NCBI GenBank assembly: GCA_947179155.2
Contig: OX359280.1
Coordinates: 13,755,001 to 13,819,000, forward strand
Origin: Hedera helix
Taxonomy: Eukaryota; Streptophyta; Magnoliopsida; Apiales; Araliaceae
DNA length: 64,000 nucleotides
Direction: 5' to 3'
Notes under the pieces: generated by a model
What the model was told of the DNA's origin: nothing
Seen by the model: the letters and a program-made list of their open reading frames with translations, nothing else
Database searches by the model: none
Program-made: the position numbers and the translations under genes
Shown here: in pieces, positions 12,170-23,968 of the stretch
How positions within the stretch are numbered: position 1 is the first letter of the stretch
How the letters are laid out: each line of letters starts with the position of its first letter

Positions 12170-13683
12170 AATTCATTTGAGATTTTTTAAATGTTTTAAA
12201 GGCCCATGCAAGTTATATATATATGTTATATATGCTAAATCATGTACTGGAATAGAGGAATATGGTTTATGGCCAAAAATAACATTAAAATAGGAAAGAA
12301 AAAAAATTCAGCCAATGGTAGCCCCAGCCGTGAGCTCTTAGCCAAATATGGCCCCAACCGCGGTTTTCAGTGTAAATATGTGGCCCCAGTCGCGGGCAGC
12401 AGAATTTGGAAAATTTTTATTTTCAAACGAAAATGAAATGTTTAATACTAAATGATAGAGATATGTATTGTAAGCCATAAATTGATAAAAATGATCAATA
12501 TGGTAAATATTAAGATATGAGTTAATGATGTGCATATGTTAAGGGTTATGTAAAGGTAAATGATAGCAAGTTATAACATGCATATGTATGTAACTAATGC
12601 ATAAACCAATATTATGGTCATGTAGGTTATAAATGAGATAGTATTTTACCGGTTGAGGAAAAATGAGATAAAGGCAAGTTTTCTACCTGAACTCTCATCG
12701 TAGTTCTTTGAAAGTTATTCAAGTTATGCATTCATGTAAAGTTCATTCATTATTGAACTATTTTAAAAGGTCGATGCCAATCTTGATTCCGGCTAGACAC
12801 ATGTAATGATTCATGTTGAAATCAGTTATTTATTGTTATGTCCTCCAATCCACATTGTTGTGGTGCGGATTCTATAATATGCTGTAACAAAACAACCCTA
12901 ATAAAAAGGGGAGTAAAAGATAAAGAAAAATATATTTTTATGGCGTGGTTGCGTCGCTAGATGTTTATGTTGTGCACAATATAAAAGTATGATGGGCTGA
13001 TCACCCAGAGTACACATCTAATTTGAACAGCGGTCTTATGACTAACATGGGCAATATCAGTCATTATGATTGGTATTGTTCTTAACGAGTTCCTAGTCTT
13101 GTTACCATACAGCAAGCAAATTTCATGTTTCCAGATATTCATGTAAAGTTATGTATATTTGTCATGTTCATACATGGAACTGATATTGATCAGCTTAGTT
13201 CCAATGATTCAGCTTATTGATATTGATCACCTTATTGATAATGATTCAATTATTGATTTTAATTCAGCTTATTGTACATGACTTAGTTTCATTGTAAATG
13301 ATTTTCATTCAACATTTCGAAATATCATGTCATCATTTGCTTATATACTTGCTAAGCTATTATATGTTCACCCTTGATTTTAAACATGATATTTCAGCTA
13401 AACCTGAGCAGCTAGAGGGGTCAGGAGTAGACAAAGGAAAAGGAAAGATTAGCAAGCAGTGATTGTATTAGTTACAAGATGTACTGTACATGTAAATGTT
13501 ATATTTTGTAATATGCCAGATACAAATGTGTTTTATGAATAAATGTATGTAAAACCTGTGATAGTTATGTATGAATGTAAATTAAATTATTTTATTCAAA
13601 ATGAATGGATGTGATGACAGAGTAGAATAGTAATGTGAGCACTGAACCCGTGGTTCAAGGGACCCGGATTTGGGGGCGACACA
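12170..13683 (+). mobile_element. LTR fragment of a related family, 3' end
   Basis: It ends GGGGGCGACACA after the diagnostic GAGCACTGAACCC block, paralleling the LTR end at 11960-12001. Blocks with CGGCTAGACAC and the CCAACCCATATT-like motif recur (near 12797 and 12850). Three imperfect copies of a GGCCCCAACCGCGG-type motif lie at about 12310-12400. The 5' start is not identifiable, and no primer site follows, so this is a truncated or solo remnant. Confidence 0.55.
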
Positions 13684-13687
13684 TAAA

Positions 13688-13719
<32 letters not shown>

Positions 13720-13738
13720 ATAATAATAATAATAATAA
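13688..13738. repeat. (TAC)n(TAA)n microsatellite
   Basis: About eleven TAC units run directly into about six TAA units, beginning 4 bp after the LTR fragment ends. Confidence 0.95.
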
Positions 13739-14631
13739 GACTCTTCTTATTAATTTATAATTAGTATTTTTTAAATACTAAATTATAAATATTAAGCTAT
13801 TTAATTTATTCCATCACCATAGTATAAATTAAATATACTTAATTTATTATTACAATTATGTCATTCACTTCTAAAATAAATATTATTTTTTTGTGGTGTG
13901 ACCATTTAGGTTCTCCATATTAAACTGGTTGTATAATAAATAAATTAGAACAATTCTAATTCATTTATTACGTATTAACTCTTTAATTCAGAATAAATAT
14001 TTATCCCACAATAAGGGCAAGTCCCCTTAGCAATTAATCGACATTCTAGATAATATAGATTTCAACATTTGATCGTAAAATAACCTTTCAGCAAATAGTT
14101 ACCGTACAATTCAATCATTCTACCACACAATGTACCAATCAAATATAAGACATGGAATTTCTGTCAAATCTTATTTATTTGATCATATGCATTTTAATTC
14201 ACAAATGCACAACTCTAGTTAATGTAAATTAGAAACTCCTTTCTAATTCCATTCAACCTTGGATAGGGATTTCTGAGTTATCACTTATTGAATCGCATAG
14301 GACATTCTCTCCCTTTACTAGAAGTGGTAGATCCTTTTTTGATCATTCACCTATTTCCATATGTACCTTATTATACCCAAGCATATCCTTTGATATACCA
14401 ACAAGCCTTAAGGAATATGTTAAAGTATAACTCAGTACACACAAGATACTATGATAATCTCAAGTCCAAGAATCACTTGTACGACTATCACATAAGGAAC
14501 TCCTATTGACAGACAAGTAAAACTCTATTAGGTGTTCCTTAAGCGAGTCACGTTCAGTGAACTTATTCTCTAATAAGCACCTACATACTTGCTTTAGTGT
14601 CTCTACACAAATGATTATGTGATCAATCATC
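13739..14631. other. no gene seen; repeat-derived sequence of unknown class
   Basis: AT-rich, no supported ORF. Part (about 13900-14600) resembles non-coding parts of plant LTR elements in texture, but no ends, primer site or target duplication are visible. Confidence 0.3.
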
Positions 14632-15021
14632 CTATTTTGCTTCCTTTTCCATTTGTGTGACTGAGATTTTAGGGGTAATTTAGTTATTTCTCATGCCTCT
14701 TTAGGGTTTAGGGTTTAACCCTTAGAGTTTGGCCATTAGGGCTTGCAATTTAGGGTTAGAATTTTGCTAATTAAGATTAGGGTTTATTAAATAGGATTAT
14801 AGTTTTATAATTTTGGATTAGGGTTTCCTCATTAGGTTTAGGGTTTTGAAATTATGTTTCAATAATTTAATTTTAGAATGTTTTATCTCATTTGTTAATA
14901 TATAATAGCAAACATTTATTAATTAAAGTAATTATACATAATCTTAAGTACAACCACGTTTACCTATATATTAATACTGAAAATTTATTACATAATTCCT
15001 ATTAAGGTTTGAAATATCACA
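14632..15021 (-). mobile_element. truncated 3' LTR of minus-strand chromovirus
   Basis: It matches 18621-19010 closely over about 390 bp, ending at ...GAAATATCACA (minus-strand start TGTGATATTTC). Homology breaks abruptly at 14632. A polypurine tract and chromovirus pol follow immediately to the right, so this is the 5' part of that element's 3' LTR. Confidence 0.75.
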
Positions 15022-15041
15022 TTCAGTCCCCCTTATAAGAA
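15022..15041 (-). other. polypurine tract
   Basis: On the minus strand AAGGGGGACTGAA directly precedes the LTR start TGTGATATTTC, the usual priming site for plus-strand DNA synthesis. A similar TTATAAG-G-rich block occupies the same place at 33826-33851. Confidence 0.7.
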
Positions 15042-15068
15042 TTTCATCCGCAAAATTTACAATGTAAT

Positions 15069-16733
15069 CTATAAAAGCAAATGTGGGTAATTCTCTCTCA
15101 TTTTTTTCTCGAGCTCCCACGTAGCTTCTTCGATGTTCTGATTTCTCCAAAATGACTTTTACTGATGGTATTACTTTATTCCGCAAAAACTTGTTCCTTT
15201 CGATCAATGATCAGGACAAGAACTTCCACATATGATAAATCTTTTTTGATCTGGATAGGCTCGTAATTTATAATGTGTTTATAGTCAGATTTGTACGGTC
15301 ATAATACGGACACGTGAAACACATTATGAATGTGATCTAACTCAGGAGATAGGGCTACCTCATAGGTTACCTCACCTATCCTCCTCAATATCTGAAATGG
15401 TCCAATGAATCTCAGACTCAATTCTTCTTTCTTATCAAAACGTATCTTGCCCTTCCAATGGGACACTTTCAAGAATACGTGGCTCCCGACCTCAAAGTCT
15501 CTTTGTTGTCTGTGTTGATCCATGTACTTCTTCTGTCGATCTTGCGATGCTTGCAATCTCTCGCGTATGATTCGGATGACCTCAATGGTCTGTTGGACTA
15601 TTTCGAGTCCTAACATTTGTTGTTCAATGACTTCGTCCCAACATAAAGGTGTTCTACACTTCCTGCCGTATAAGGTTTCATACAGTGGCATTCCTATACT
15701 GGCATGGTAACTGTTGTTATAGGCAAATTCTATTGAAGGCAATTGATCTTCCCAACTTCCTTTGAAGTCTATAATAAAAGTTCTTAACATATCTTCTAAT
15801 ATTTTAGTGGCTCTCTCACTTTGTCCGTCTGTTTGTGGGTGATATGTTATGCTCAATCTCAACTGGGTTCCTAAGTGTTTTTGAAGGCTTCTCCAAAAGT
15901 TTGAAGTAAACTGTGGATATCAGTCTGACACTATAGAAACAGGGACTCCATGCCTAGAGATAATTTCATTAATGTATAGCTTGGCCAGTTGATCTAGGTT
16001 AAAGGTAACCCTAATAGGTGGAAAATAGGTTGATTTGGTAAGACGGTCCACTATTACCCAAATGACATCGTGGCCTTTTTGTGTGGTAGGAATACCTACT
16101 ACGAAGTCCATGATTATATGCTCCCATTTTCACTAGGGAATTAGTAAGGGTTGTAGTAGTCCACTAGGTTTTTGATATTCAGCTTTGACTCTCTGACACG
16201 TGAGACATTTACATACCCATTCTGCTATTTCTCTTTTCATGTTCGACCACCAGAAGTGCCGACTTAAGTCTTTATACATTTTAGTACTACCCAGATGAAC
16301 GGCAAACTTAGAGTTATGGGCTTCATTTAAGATTTCATCTTTTAACTCTTGATTTGTTGGTACCCATATTCTATTCTTATAGCTTAACACCCCATTTTTG
16401 TCTACTCAAAATTTTACATTCTTTATATGAGTTATCTCAGATTTACATTTTTGACACTCTTCATCTATCTCATGTATTTCTTTGACTCTGTCTATCAAAG
16501 TCGAAACATTCTCTAACACAAATAATTTCTGAGTAGAGTTTGTTGGAACTCTTACCTTAATCTCTAGTTTGTTAAACTCTTTTATTAGTACCTTGTTGTT
16601 TGTTATTACGTTTAACTTGACTTGATTCTTTCTACTTAACGCGTCTGCAATGACGATCCCTTTCCCAGGTTGATATAAAATTTTACTGTCAAAATCATTT
16701 ATCAATTCTAACCACCTCCAAGACACAAAGGTC
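15069..16733 (-). pseudogene. Ty3/gypsy chromovirus pol fragment (RNase H end, integrase, chromodomain)
   Basis: On the minus strand, in order: the end of RNase H (WLELINDFDSKILYQPGKG, ADALSRK), the integrase zinc-binding region (HLGSTKMYKDLSRHFWW, CLTCQRVKAEYQ), the catalytic core (DFVVGIPTTQKGHD, YHPQTDGQSERA, FAYNNSYHASIG), the GPF/Y region (WKGKIRF, GPFQILRRIGEVTYEV) and a chromodomain remnant (LRNKVIPSVKV, then EEATWELEKKM in another frame). The chromodomain places it among chromoviruses, close to the Tekay/Del type. It contains several in-frame stops (near 15918, 16133, 16400) and frameshifts near 15120-15200. Gag, protease and reverse transcriptase are missing: homology stops at about 16733. 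Confidence 0.9.
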
Positions 16734-17149
16734 AGTTTAATACTGCCTGGTCATCACTCTCATATAAAGAGGCAAAGTTTTAGTATATATTTTGTAATAA
16801 ACAATATTGATTTCCACTTATATTTGATGTTTTGATATTTTATCAAACAAATTTATGCAAATAATAGTTCAACTTTTTAAGTTATGCTTGAACAATAAGC
16901 AATAATTTTTCAATAATAGATAACACAAACAACATAATTTAATGAATTAAAAATTTGAATAATAAGTTTTGTACATAAATGTACAAGGAATAAAATACTT
17001 GTCTGGTTGTTGTATGCAATATTTAGACTTGTATTATCGCATAAATATATTTATTATATAACAATAATAATTGTTATAACATATAAAGTGTATATTTAAT
17101 TTAATTAATTAAATATGTTTATAATTTAGTGTCGATTCGTCGATTTAAT
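16734..17149. other. no gene seen
   Basis: AT-rich sequence following the broken end of pol. Nothing recognisable as coding or as an element end. Confidence 0.4.
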
Positions 17150-17700
17150 TGTTGTATTAAATGTTATATAGTGTTTATATAGTTTACCCATCGCTAATTA
17201 CCTTATTAAAGGTTTATATTTTAAGTTTACAAAACTTACCCTTCGCTAAAAGTCAACTTAGAAGCACCCTAGATTGATTTTTAGTCAATTGTTACTATAA
17301 CCGTCGCTAAAAGTATTTTAATTAATTTTATTATTAAATTTTATTTAATTTATGATATATTGATATCGCCACAGATCCAATTCGTCGTTATATGCTATTT
17401 ATAAAGAATTTATAAAAAAATGTCGCAGTGTTTGTCGCTAAAAGTAACTAAATTTAATTATATTAGTAAATCTGCCACTAAAGCTATAGCGACAGTCCTG
17501 TCCGTCACTAAAAGCGTCGTTGTTGGTGTTCTTGAGTTACTTGAAGCAGACTGTCGCTAAAGGCTATAGCGACAGGCTATCCGTCGCTAAAGCTATGCAT
17601 GTTCATAAGATTTTTGGGCACCGGAAGAAGACTGTTGTCTAAAATGGTTATGATGACGGTTATGTCCGTCATTATAGGCCTATTCTTCACAAACCCAGAA
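17150..17700. mobile_element. CACTA-like subterminal repeat cluster
   Basis: At least eight copies of a short motif CCGTCGCTAAA or its complement TATAGCGACAG occur in about 500 bp (for example near 17297, 17427, 17485, 17550, 17580), with degenerate forms (ATCGCTAA, CCGTCACTAAA). Dense, bidirectional subterminal motifs of this kind are typical of plant CACTA (En/Spm) transposon ends. No CACTA...TAGTG terminus is visible, so only an internal remnant can be claimed. Confidence 0.55.
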
Positions 17701-18389
17701 ACAGTCGGTCATGGTCGAGTAGGGACATTTGGGTTGAAACATCTCCTAGGTAATATACTGTTTGAACAAAATAATTGAACCTCGATATACTCCACATGGC
17801 AGGGTACATCGAGATGTCTAGATTGGACCTTAACAACATCAGAATTACATGTTGTTACTCGATCAAACTAGCCTGTCAGGCTGTTCTTCATTTTTTGGGC
17901 TTTCTAGAAAATTTCCAGCAGGGACTTGTGATCGACTAGGCACTTTCTAGGCCTTATATATCAAAGACCAGTGATCCGATTGTGGTGCTTAGTGTCTCTG
18001 TGTCTTAAGCTCATGGCATACTACAACTACAAACTATAAAACACAACAAACTAACACATTAAGTAGATCAAAGGGTTTGACAAAGTAGCTTGTCAGACAA
18101 CTTTTCTAGGCAGTTTTGGATAGAGACTAAAAAGCTATCATTTTATGTATCTAAATGTTATGGATCCAAGTTTTCCCAACCCGGATCACTCAATAACATA
18201 ATAACAATCATATGTAAACATTAAAACATAAATTTTACCGAATGATTAAAGATCTACAAGAAAAATTAGGATTTTACATCTATGAAGCAACTTTGCTATT
18301 CTTTCTATAGATTTTGATCCAAGGAAGATATGAGGCTTATGGGGCTTTATTTAGGACTGATATATGATGTATATTTCATGGATTTTATC
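17701..18389. other. no gene seen; probably part of minus-oriented LTR
   Basis: No supported ORF. The stretch lies downstream (minus sense) of the TATA box at 18398 and upstream of no recognisable primer site. It may hold the R/U5 part of the LTR ending at 19010, but homology with the truncated copy at 14632 does not extend this far. Confidence 0.3.
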
Positions 18390-19010
18390 AGTGGTCTCTA
18401 TTTATAGGGGAGCCAATGTTTGGGTATAATGGTCTTTAAGCTATTTTTTTGCTAGCTAAGTTTAATCAATTGATGATGATGCTATGGTCAGTTTACAGAG
18501 CTTAAGATGGTTAATTAATGCTGGTGAATGCACTTGAATCATTACAATAGGTGACTCACTCATTTCTAAATTTATGTGAACAAGGTTTGACCTCCATTTT
18601 GTTTAAAGGAAGAAAAGTCTCATTTTGCTTCCTTTTTCATTTGTGTGGCTGAGATTCTAGGGGTAATTTAGTCATTTCTCATGCCTCTTTAGGGTTTAGG
18701 GTTTAACCCTTAGGGTTTGGCCATTAGGGTTTTCCATTCAAGGTTATTGTTTTGCTAATTAAGATTATGGTTTACTAAATAGGATTAGGATTTTATAATT
18801 TTGGATTAGGGTTCCCTAATTAGGTTTAGGGCTTTCAAATTATGTTTTAATAATGTAATTTTAGAATTTTTTTAACTCATTTGTTAATATATAACAACAC
18901 ATATTTATTAATTAAAGTAATTACACATAATCTTATATACAACCATGTTTACCTATATATTAATATTAAAAATTTATTTCATAATTCTTATTAAGGTTTG
19001 AAATATCACA
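18390..19010 (-). mobile_element. LTR copy, minus orientation
   Basis: Positions 18621-19010 are a near copy of 14632-15021 with the same end, AAATATCACA. The next bases, 19011 on, belong to a different plus-oriented LTR, so this LTR lies directly against or inside that one. The left boundary is set at the promoter because nothing beyond can be compared. Confidence 0.65.
18398..18408 (-). promoter_or_regulatory. LTR TATA box (minus strand)
   Basis: Minus-strand CTATAAATAGA, about 600 bp from the LTR start at 19010. Confidence 0.55.
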
Positions 19011-21928
19011 GAGGATAAAGAGAGGAGCTACAGGGGTCCCGTGTAATTCCAAGTGACTTATTTTGGTGTATAGAAATCTCAAAAGTTAGCTTAGATAAGA
19101 TAAGATAAGATTAGATAAGATTGTGGATAAAATAAGATTGTGGATAAGATAAGTGAAGATAAGGAATAAGTGGTGTATGCTAAATTGGGAGTTCTATAAA
19201 TAGAGTACTTCGCTAAGTTTTAAAGGAGTTTGTTCATTTTGTTTCATTTAACAAGTTTAGAGAGAGGAAGTTATTTAAAGAAAAGAGATAGCTCTTGAAA
19301 TTTAAAAGTTTTCTAAATTGAAACCCTAGTTATTTTTATGTTATTATTATATATTGTTACGCCATTTTGTTTTGGGTGAATCTTTGTGTTGTGGAACCAT
19401 GAAGGGTTCGAAGATATAAGTTAGGTCATTTGATGGAGTTTATATCGATCTATGTGTTATATATGTGGTATATGTGTTTTTTATGGTTAAAAAATCTATT
19501 TTGAAGCACAAAATGTATTTCAATGGTTTTAAAATCTATGTTTAAGCTCAATTTTCATAGATCTAGATTATATGTATAGATCCATGGTTAAATATGTTCA
19601 ATATGTGTGTTGGTGTGCTTAGAATGTAAAAAAAAGCAAAAAATTTATATGAAATCAAGTTTCAAAAACCCTAAAAAATTAGTCCACTATGAACGGTTAC
19701 TGTTCACATTCCATACTTCGTTTTTATTATCCGTCAACTCCATTTAATAGATCTATCAGTTTTCTAAAGGCCAAGTGGAACAACTGAAAAATAATGTAAT
19801 GGCTAATTATGGTGAATTTTCTCATAAAACAGTCCACTGTCAGAAAATGTAAAAAAACCCCTGTCCAGAATTTTTAATCACATGTTTCGGCTAGTTAATG
19901 AGCCTTAAAAATTATGGTCTTCTAAGATATGAAAATATATGGTGTTGTTAAGCCACTGTCCGAAAACGAGTTCATTCTGACTCCGGATGAGTGAGTTACA
20001 ACCCGGTAAAATTTTGATTTTTTAAAAAAAACTGTAAAACTTTGAGATCCATAACTCAGAAAATTATAAAACTTTAACTAGAATCAGTGTGTGATGAAGG
20101 GAGTCCATTGTACAAATTTCAAAATTTTTGGATAAAAATATAATGTTAATAAATAATGCAATTTTGGACAGAAATAACCTATGTAAAAATAGGCAATTAA
20201 ATTAGAAAATTAAAAGAAAATTATTTTGAGTATAAAATGAAATATACTAAAGATATCTAGAAGATATAAAAATAATAAGTCAAATAGGTATTTTTAATAA
20301 ATACGATTGAGTTAAGAAAAGTTAAAGAATTTAATTTAAAGTAAGTCAAAAAATTATATAATATGATTGTGTTGACCGATAAGTGTTAAATTAATGAAAC
20401 TAAATAAGGACAATTTGGTCGTTTTTATAAAAATATTATTATAAGGGCATGATGTGGTGGTTAAATAAATGAATTAAGGTAATTATTTATTATTTGTAGG
20501 ATAGTAAATAATAAATCAAGTAATTAAACAATTAAAATTAAATTATTTTGTGATGTATTATGTGGTTGGTTAAAGGAATTTAAAGGATAATTATGATTAA
20601 CAAAAGGTGATGTTATGTGTGATTAAGTGTTAAATGCTTAAATGAAGTATGAGAAATTATTGATGAAGGTTGAATCAATTATGAGTGATACTAATTAGTA
20701 GATTAAACTATTAATTGTATAGGTTGTTCAAAGTACGATAAGTAAGAATTAGTTGTAGTCGACGCAACAAGAAAGTTCCTAAACCTTAAACTTATTTCGT
20801 TTTGCAAGTTCACTAACCTTACTCAAGTTTGTTTTGAGCGAGTATCTTAAATTGAATATGTTTCATTATGCAAAATTATTGAACCTAGACTGTTTTATTG
20901 AGAAAGCTGGAATAATTATTGTACATTATTCCATATCATGTTGATTATTGTTGTTCGCACTTATGCGCATTTTTGTATGAACTGTTTAAAGAATAGGTCT
21001 ATACCAATTGTTTCGGCTAGACACTGCATGCATTCATTTTAAGTATAAATTGTTTAAAGCATAGGTCTATGCTAATCGATCCAACTAGACACATCATTTA
21101 TGGATACATTTATTTGAATATTTGTTTAAAGTTTTTCCAACCCATATTGTTGGGGTAAGGAATCTAAATGTTGATTTGAACAACCCTCATAGTAGGGGAA
21201 AACTTTATACATTTGGGACATGATTCCTATAAACTGGGTAAACGCTTGGGACGTGATTCCTATAAATTGATTACTACAGGTGGTTATGTTGTGCACAATA
21301 TATATATATGTATGATAAGTTGATCACCTAGAGTACCTATCGCTTTTACAGTCATTGTGATTCTAATTGCTAAACTAAAAGTTATAGTCTTTTGACTTTT
21401 GGTATTAATAATTCGTGTGATTGTTAATACTATAAACTGTGTTCATGGCCTTGTGGCACTTTAACAAACTCTCAATTAAATTGAACATTGTCATTCTTAC
21501 TTATTCAAGATATTTCACAATCATTGTATATCGTTAAAATTTTCACGAGCTAAATATTTTTTATTTATGATATACCTTTTATTGTTTATTTAACCTTGTT
21601 GAGAAAAGTAGTTGCTCACCCTTACTATATCATGAATATTTTTCAGATAAACTCGAGAGATCTAAACGGATAAGGACAAAGAAGAAGCGGACGTGTAGAA
21701 CTCTTAGCACAAAATTGTTTTATGTTTTGGATAGCTCTATATCTTTATTGTACGGGTAGTTGAGATGTATTTGAAGGTTATAATAACCTGGGTGATGGTA
21801 TGCCTTATAAGAATAAACTATGTATTTTTCACTAGTTAATGAAGATTGTATTTATGAAAGTTGTTTAAGTGTTGGATCATGAGCACTGAGTTCGAGGTTT
21901 CAAGAACCTGAATTATGGGGGCATCACA
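19011..21928 (+). mobile_element. LTR, 5'-truncated sibling of the 7078-12001 LTR
   Basis: Homologous along nearly its whole length to 9545-12001: shared GGATAAAGAGA start, TATA box, CGGCTAGACAC blocks and the GAGCACTGAGTTC...GGGGGCATCACA end. Its 5' third is missing where the minus LTR abuts. No primer-binding site follows 21928, so it is a 3' or solo LTR remnant. Confidence 0.8.
19194..19203 (+). promoter_or_regulatory. LTR TATA box
   Basis: CTATAAATAG in the same context (GGGAGTT before, AGAGTACT after) as at 9701. Confidence 0.6.
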
Positions 21929-21978
21929 ACCATCCTGTCTTTATTTATCCTCAGATCATGAAAATGATCTCAAACCCT

Positions 21979-23963
21979 TGTCGACGCCGGGATTTTTGTC
22001 GTTTCGTTTTTTAATAATTAAAGAGCCCTTTCCAATTTCAGCCTTTGGATTTAAGATGTGATTTATTGAAAAGGGTCGGCTTAGTGTCGACGGGGCTTCG
22101 AAAGGTCGATTTTATAATGAGCCAGTTGACCAGAGTCGCCAATTGGTATATTTGAAATGGATGTACCAACTCATCCGAATTTTATTTTCGTAATCGCTGG
22201 CTTATATGCGACTCCGAGTTAATTGGTCCGCAAACCGAGATTCATAGAGTTCGGGAGTTTGCTTAAGCGAGGGGAAGGTGTTAGGCACCCCCCGACTTCC
22301 GTGAAACACGGTTACCGCAATCTCGATGTTTTCCTATCCTTTTAAATCCTTAAAATGTGTCTGTGCGCGCACGCGCGTGTGTGTGTGCCTAAATGGATGT
22401 TTGTGGTGTCCTTTTGCATAAAAGTTGCTTTGATTTTATATGGCAAAGGTGTTTTATCGGGAAAGCGTTTAGGCGTCTTTTTGACCCAAATGACAAGGCT
22501 TCGCTTTTTATAATAAAGATTGATTTTAATTCCGAAAACGATGAGGGTTTTTTTATTAGATGTCATTTTCAGAAAACAATAGTTTTAAACTTTTGTCAAA
22601 TAGGAATCGAGACTATACATTGCCTTCTAACAGTAAATATAAATAAAATGAAGGCAACTTCTAGAACTCTTTAACCCTATGCGCAAAGTTTAATGAAAAC
22701 GTTTATTTATTTTTCGAAAACATCTTTTATGACATTTCAAACCAAGTATAGCCTTTTCGTCAAACAAGGATCAAAGTTTCGCCAAAACTCTTTACTTTTT
22801 AAACCTCGTGTATCTAAGATCCTAATTTGATTCTTTTTAGAAAATCTTTATCATTTCATTTCCAAAATCATTTTCTCGCGTCAAAAGGAAAAACCAAGCA
22901 TTAAAATGGCGTTAAAGTTATTCATGGGCATGTGAGCCATTCAAATAACCCCAAACGCCCACAATCGCACATTTCACTATCACGGGGCCTTAAACCCGAT
23001 TTTCGACTCGATATCGTTTTAAGGCCCAAAAATTTACATATTTACATAAAGGTGCATCGCGATCGTTACATACGTAAAAGCTATAAAATAAACTAAAAGG
23101 ATATCATCGGGAGGTTAGGAGGAGATTCCAACCGTAATAAATCCTCCCTAACCGTCCCTAATCCACAGATCTACAACATATGTTGACTACATTGGATCTA
23201 AACTCAAAATACACAAACTCAAACTATTTACATAGCAATGCACCAAATATTTTCGGATCTACAGTAGATCCACCCAACAAATGCAATAAGAACGAAATAA
23301 AACTATATCTAAAAGATTTACTAGATAAAACACAACGAAGCTATAAAACTCGGATTTTTCACATTCCAATCGATGCAATAGACGCTTTAACACTTGAACA
23401 TCAACATAAGATACAAAGATTGTATAAAAGAGGAAGAAATCTCACTTTTTTCTCTCTTCTTCTCTCATTTTTTTCTCTCCCCGTCGCCTTTCTCTCTCTA
23501 TTTTTCTTTCCCGCCCGCGTCTGTTGAAGAAATGAACTGGAAGTGGCGATTTAGATCTTCAGATCTTGGCCGCAGGTGCAACTGCGGCTGTCCTCGGTGC
23601 TTCCTCGATTTTCGCATTTGATGTCGGTCTATCGTTTTTTCGCTGGAAGGCTCGTATTTTGCAATCCAGAAATCCCTGGGAAACGTGCCATATTGTTCTG
23701 GGAGGCTAGTTCGGGGGCTGCGAGACCCCCGAACATCGTAAGCGTAGTGGCCATTAGTCGTCTTTTGTGATCAAATCAGGTTCTTCTGGATCAACTGTTT
23801 GCCTTGCCTCAAGTAACCTGATGCTCGTTGTGGCGGCTTTGACCGTAAGTCGTTGGGGTGACTTCGTGTTTGGGGTCCACCTTCCTTTTCGCATGTCGGG
23901 TCAAGTGACGATTTTGCCCTCCTGCCAGGGTTAGTACAAAAGTGCAAAATTTGGGTGTCTACA
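21979..23963 (+). mobile_element. solo LTR, Tat/Ogre-like Ty3/gypsy
   Basis: It starts TGTCGACGCCGGG and ends GGGTGTCTACA, with identical 5-bp flanks ACCCT at 21974-21978 and 23964-23968. The internal block GGTGTTAGGCACCCCCCGAC (near 22280) and GAGTCGCCA (near 22133) are motifs I associate with LTRs of the plant Tat/Ogre group. It is clearly more GC-rich than its surroundings. Open frames inside it (near 22400, 23200, 23600) show no domain and no codon structure. Orientation is inferred from the end motifs. Confidence 0.85.
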
Positions 23964-23968
23964 ACCCT

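Noticed and set aside
22393..23770. Several open frames of 64-115 codons inside the GC-richer island
   Set aside because: They lie inside a solo LTR with defined ends and target duplication, overlap on different frames and show no domain.
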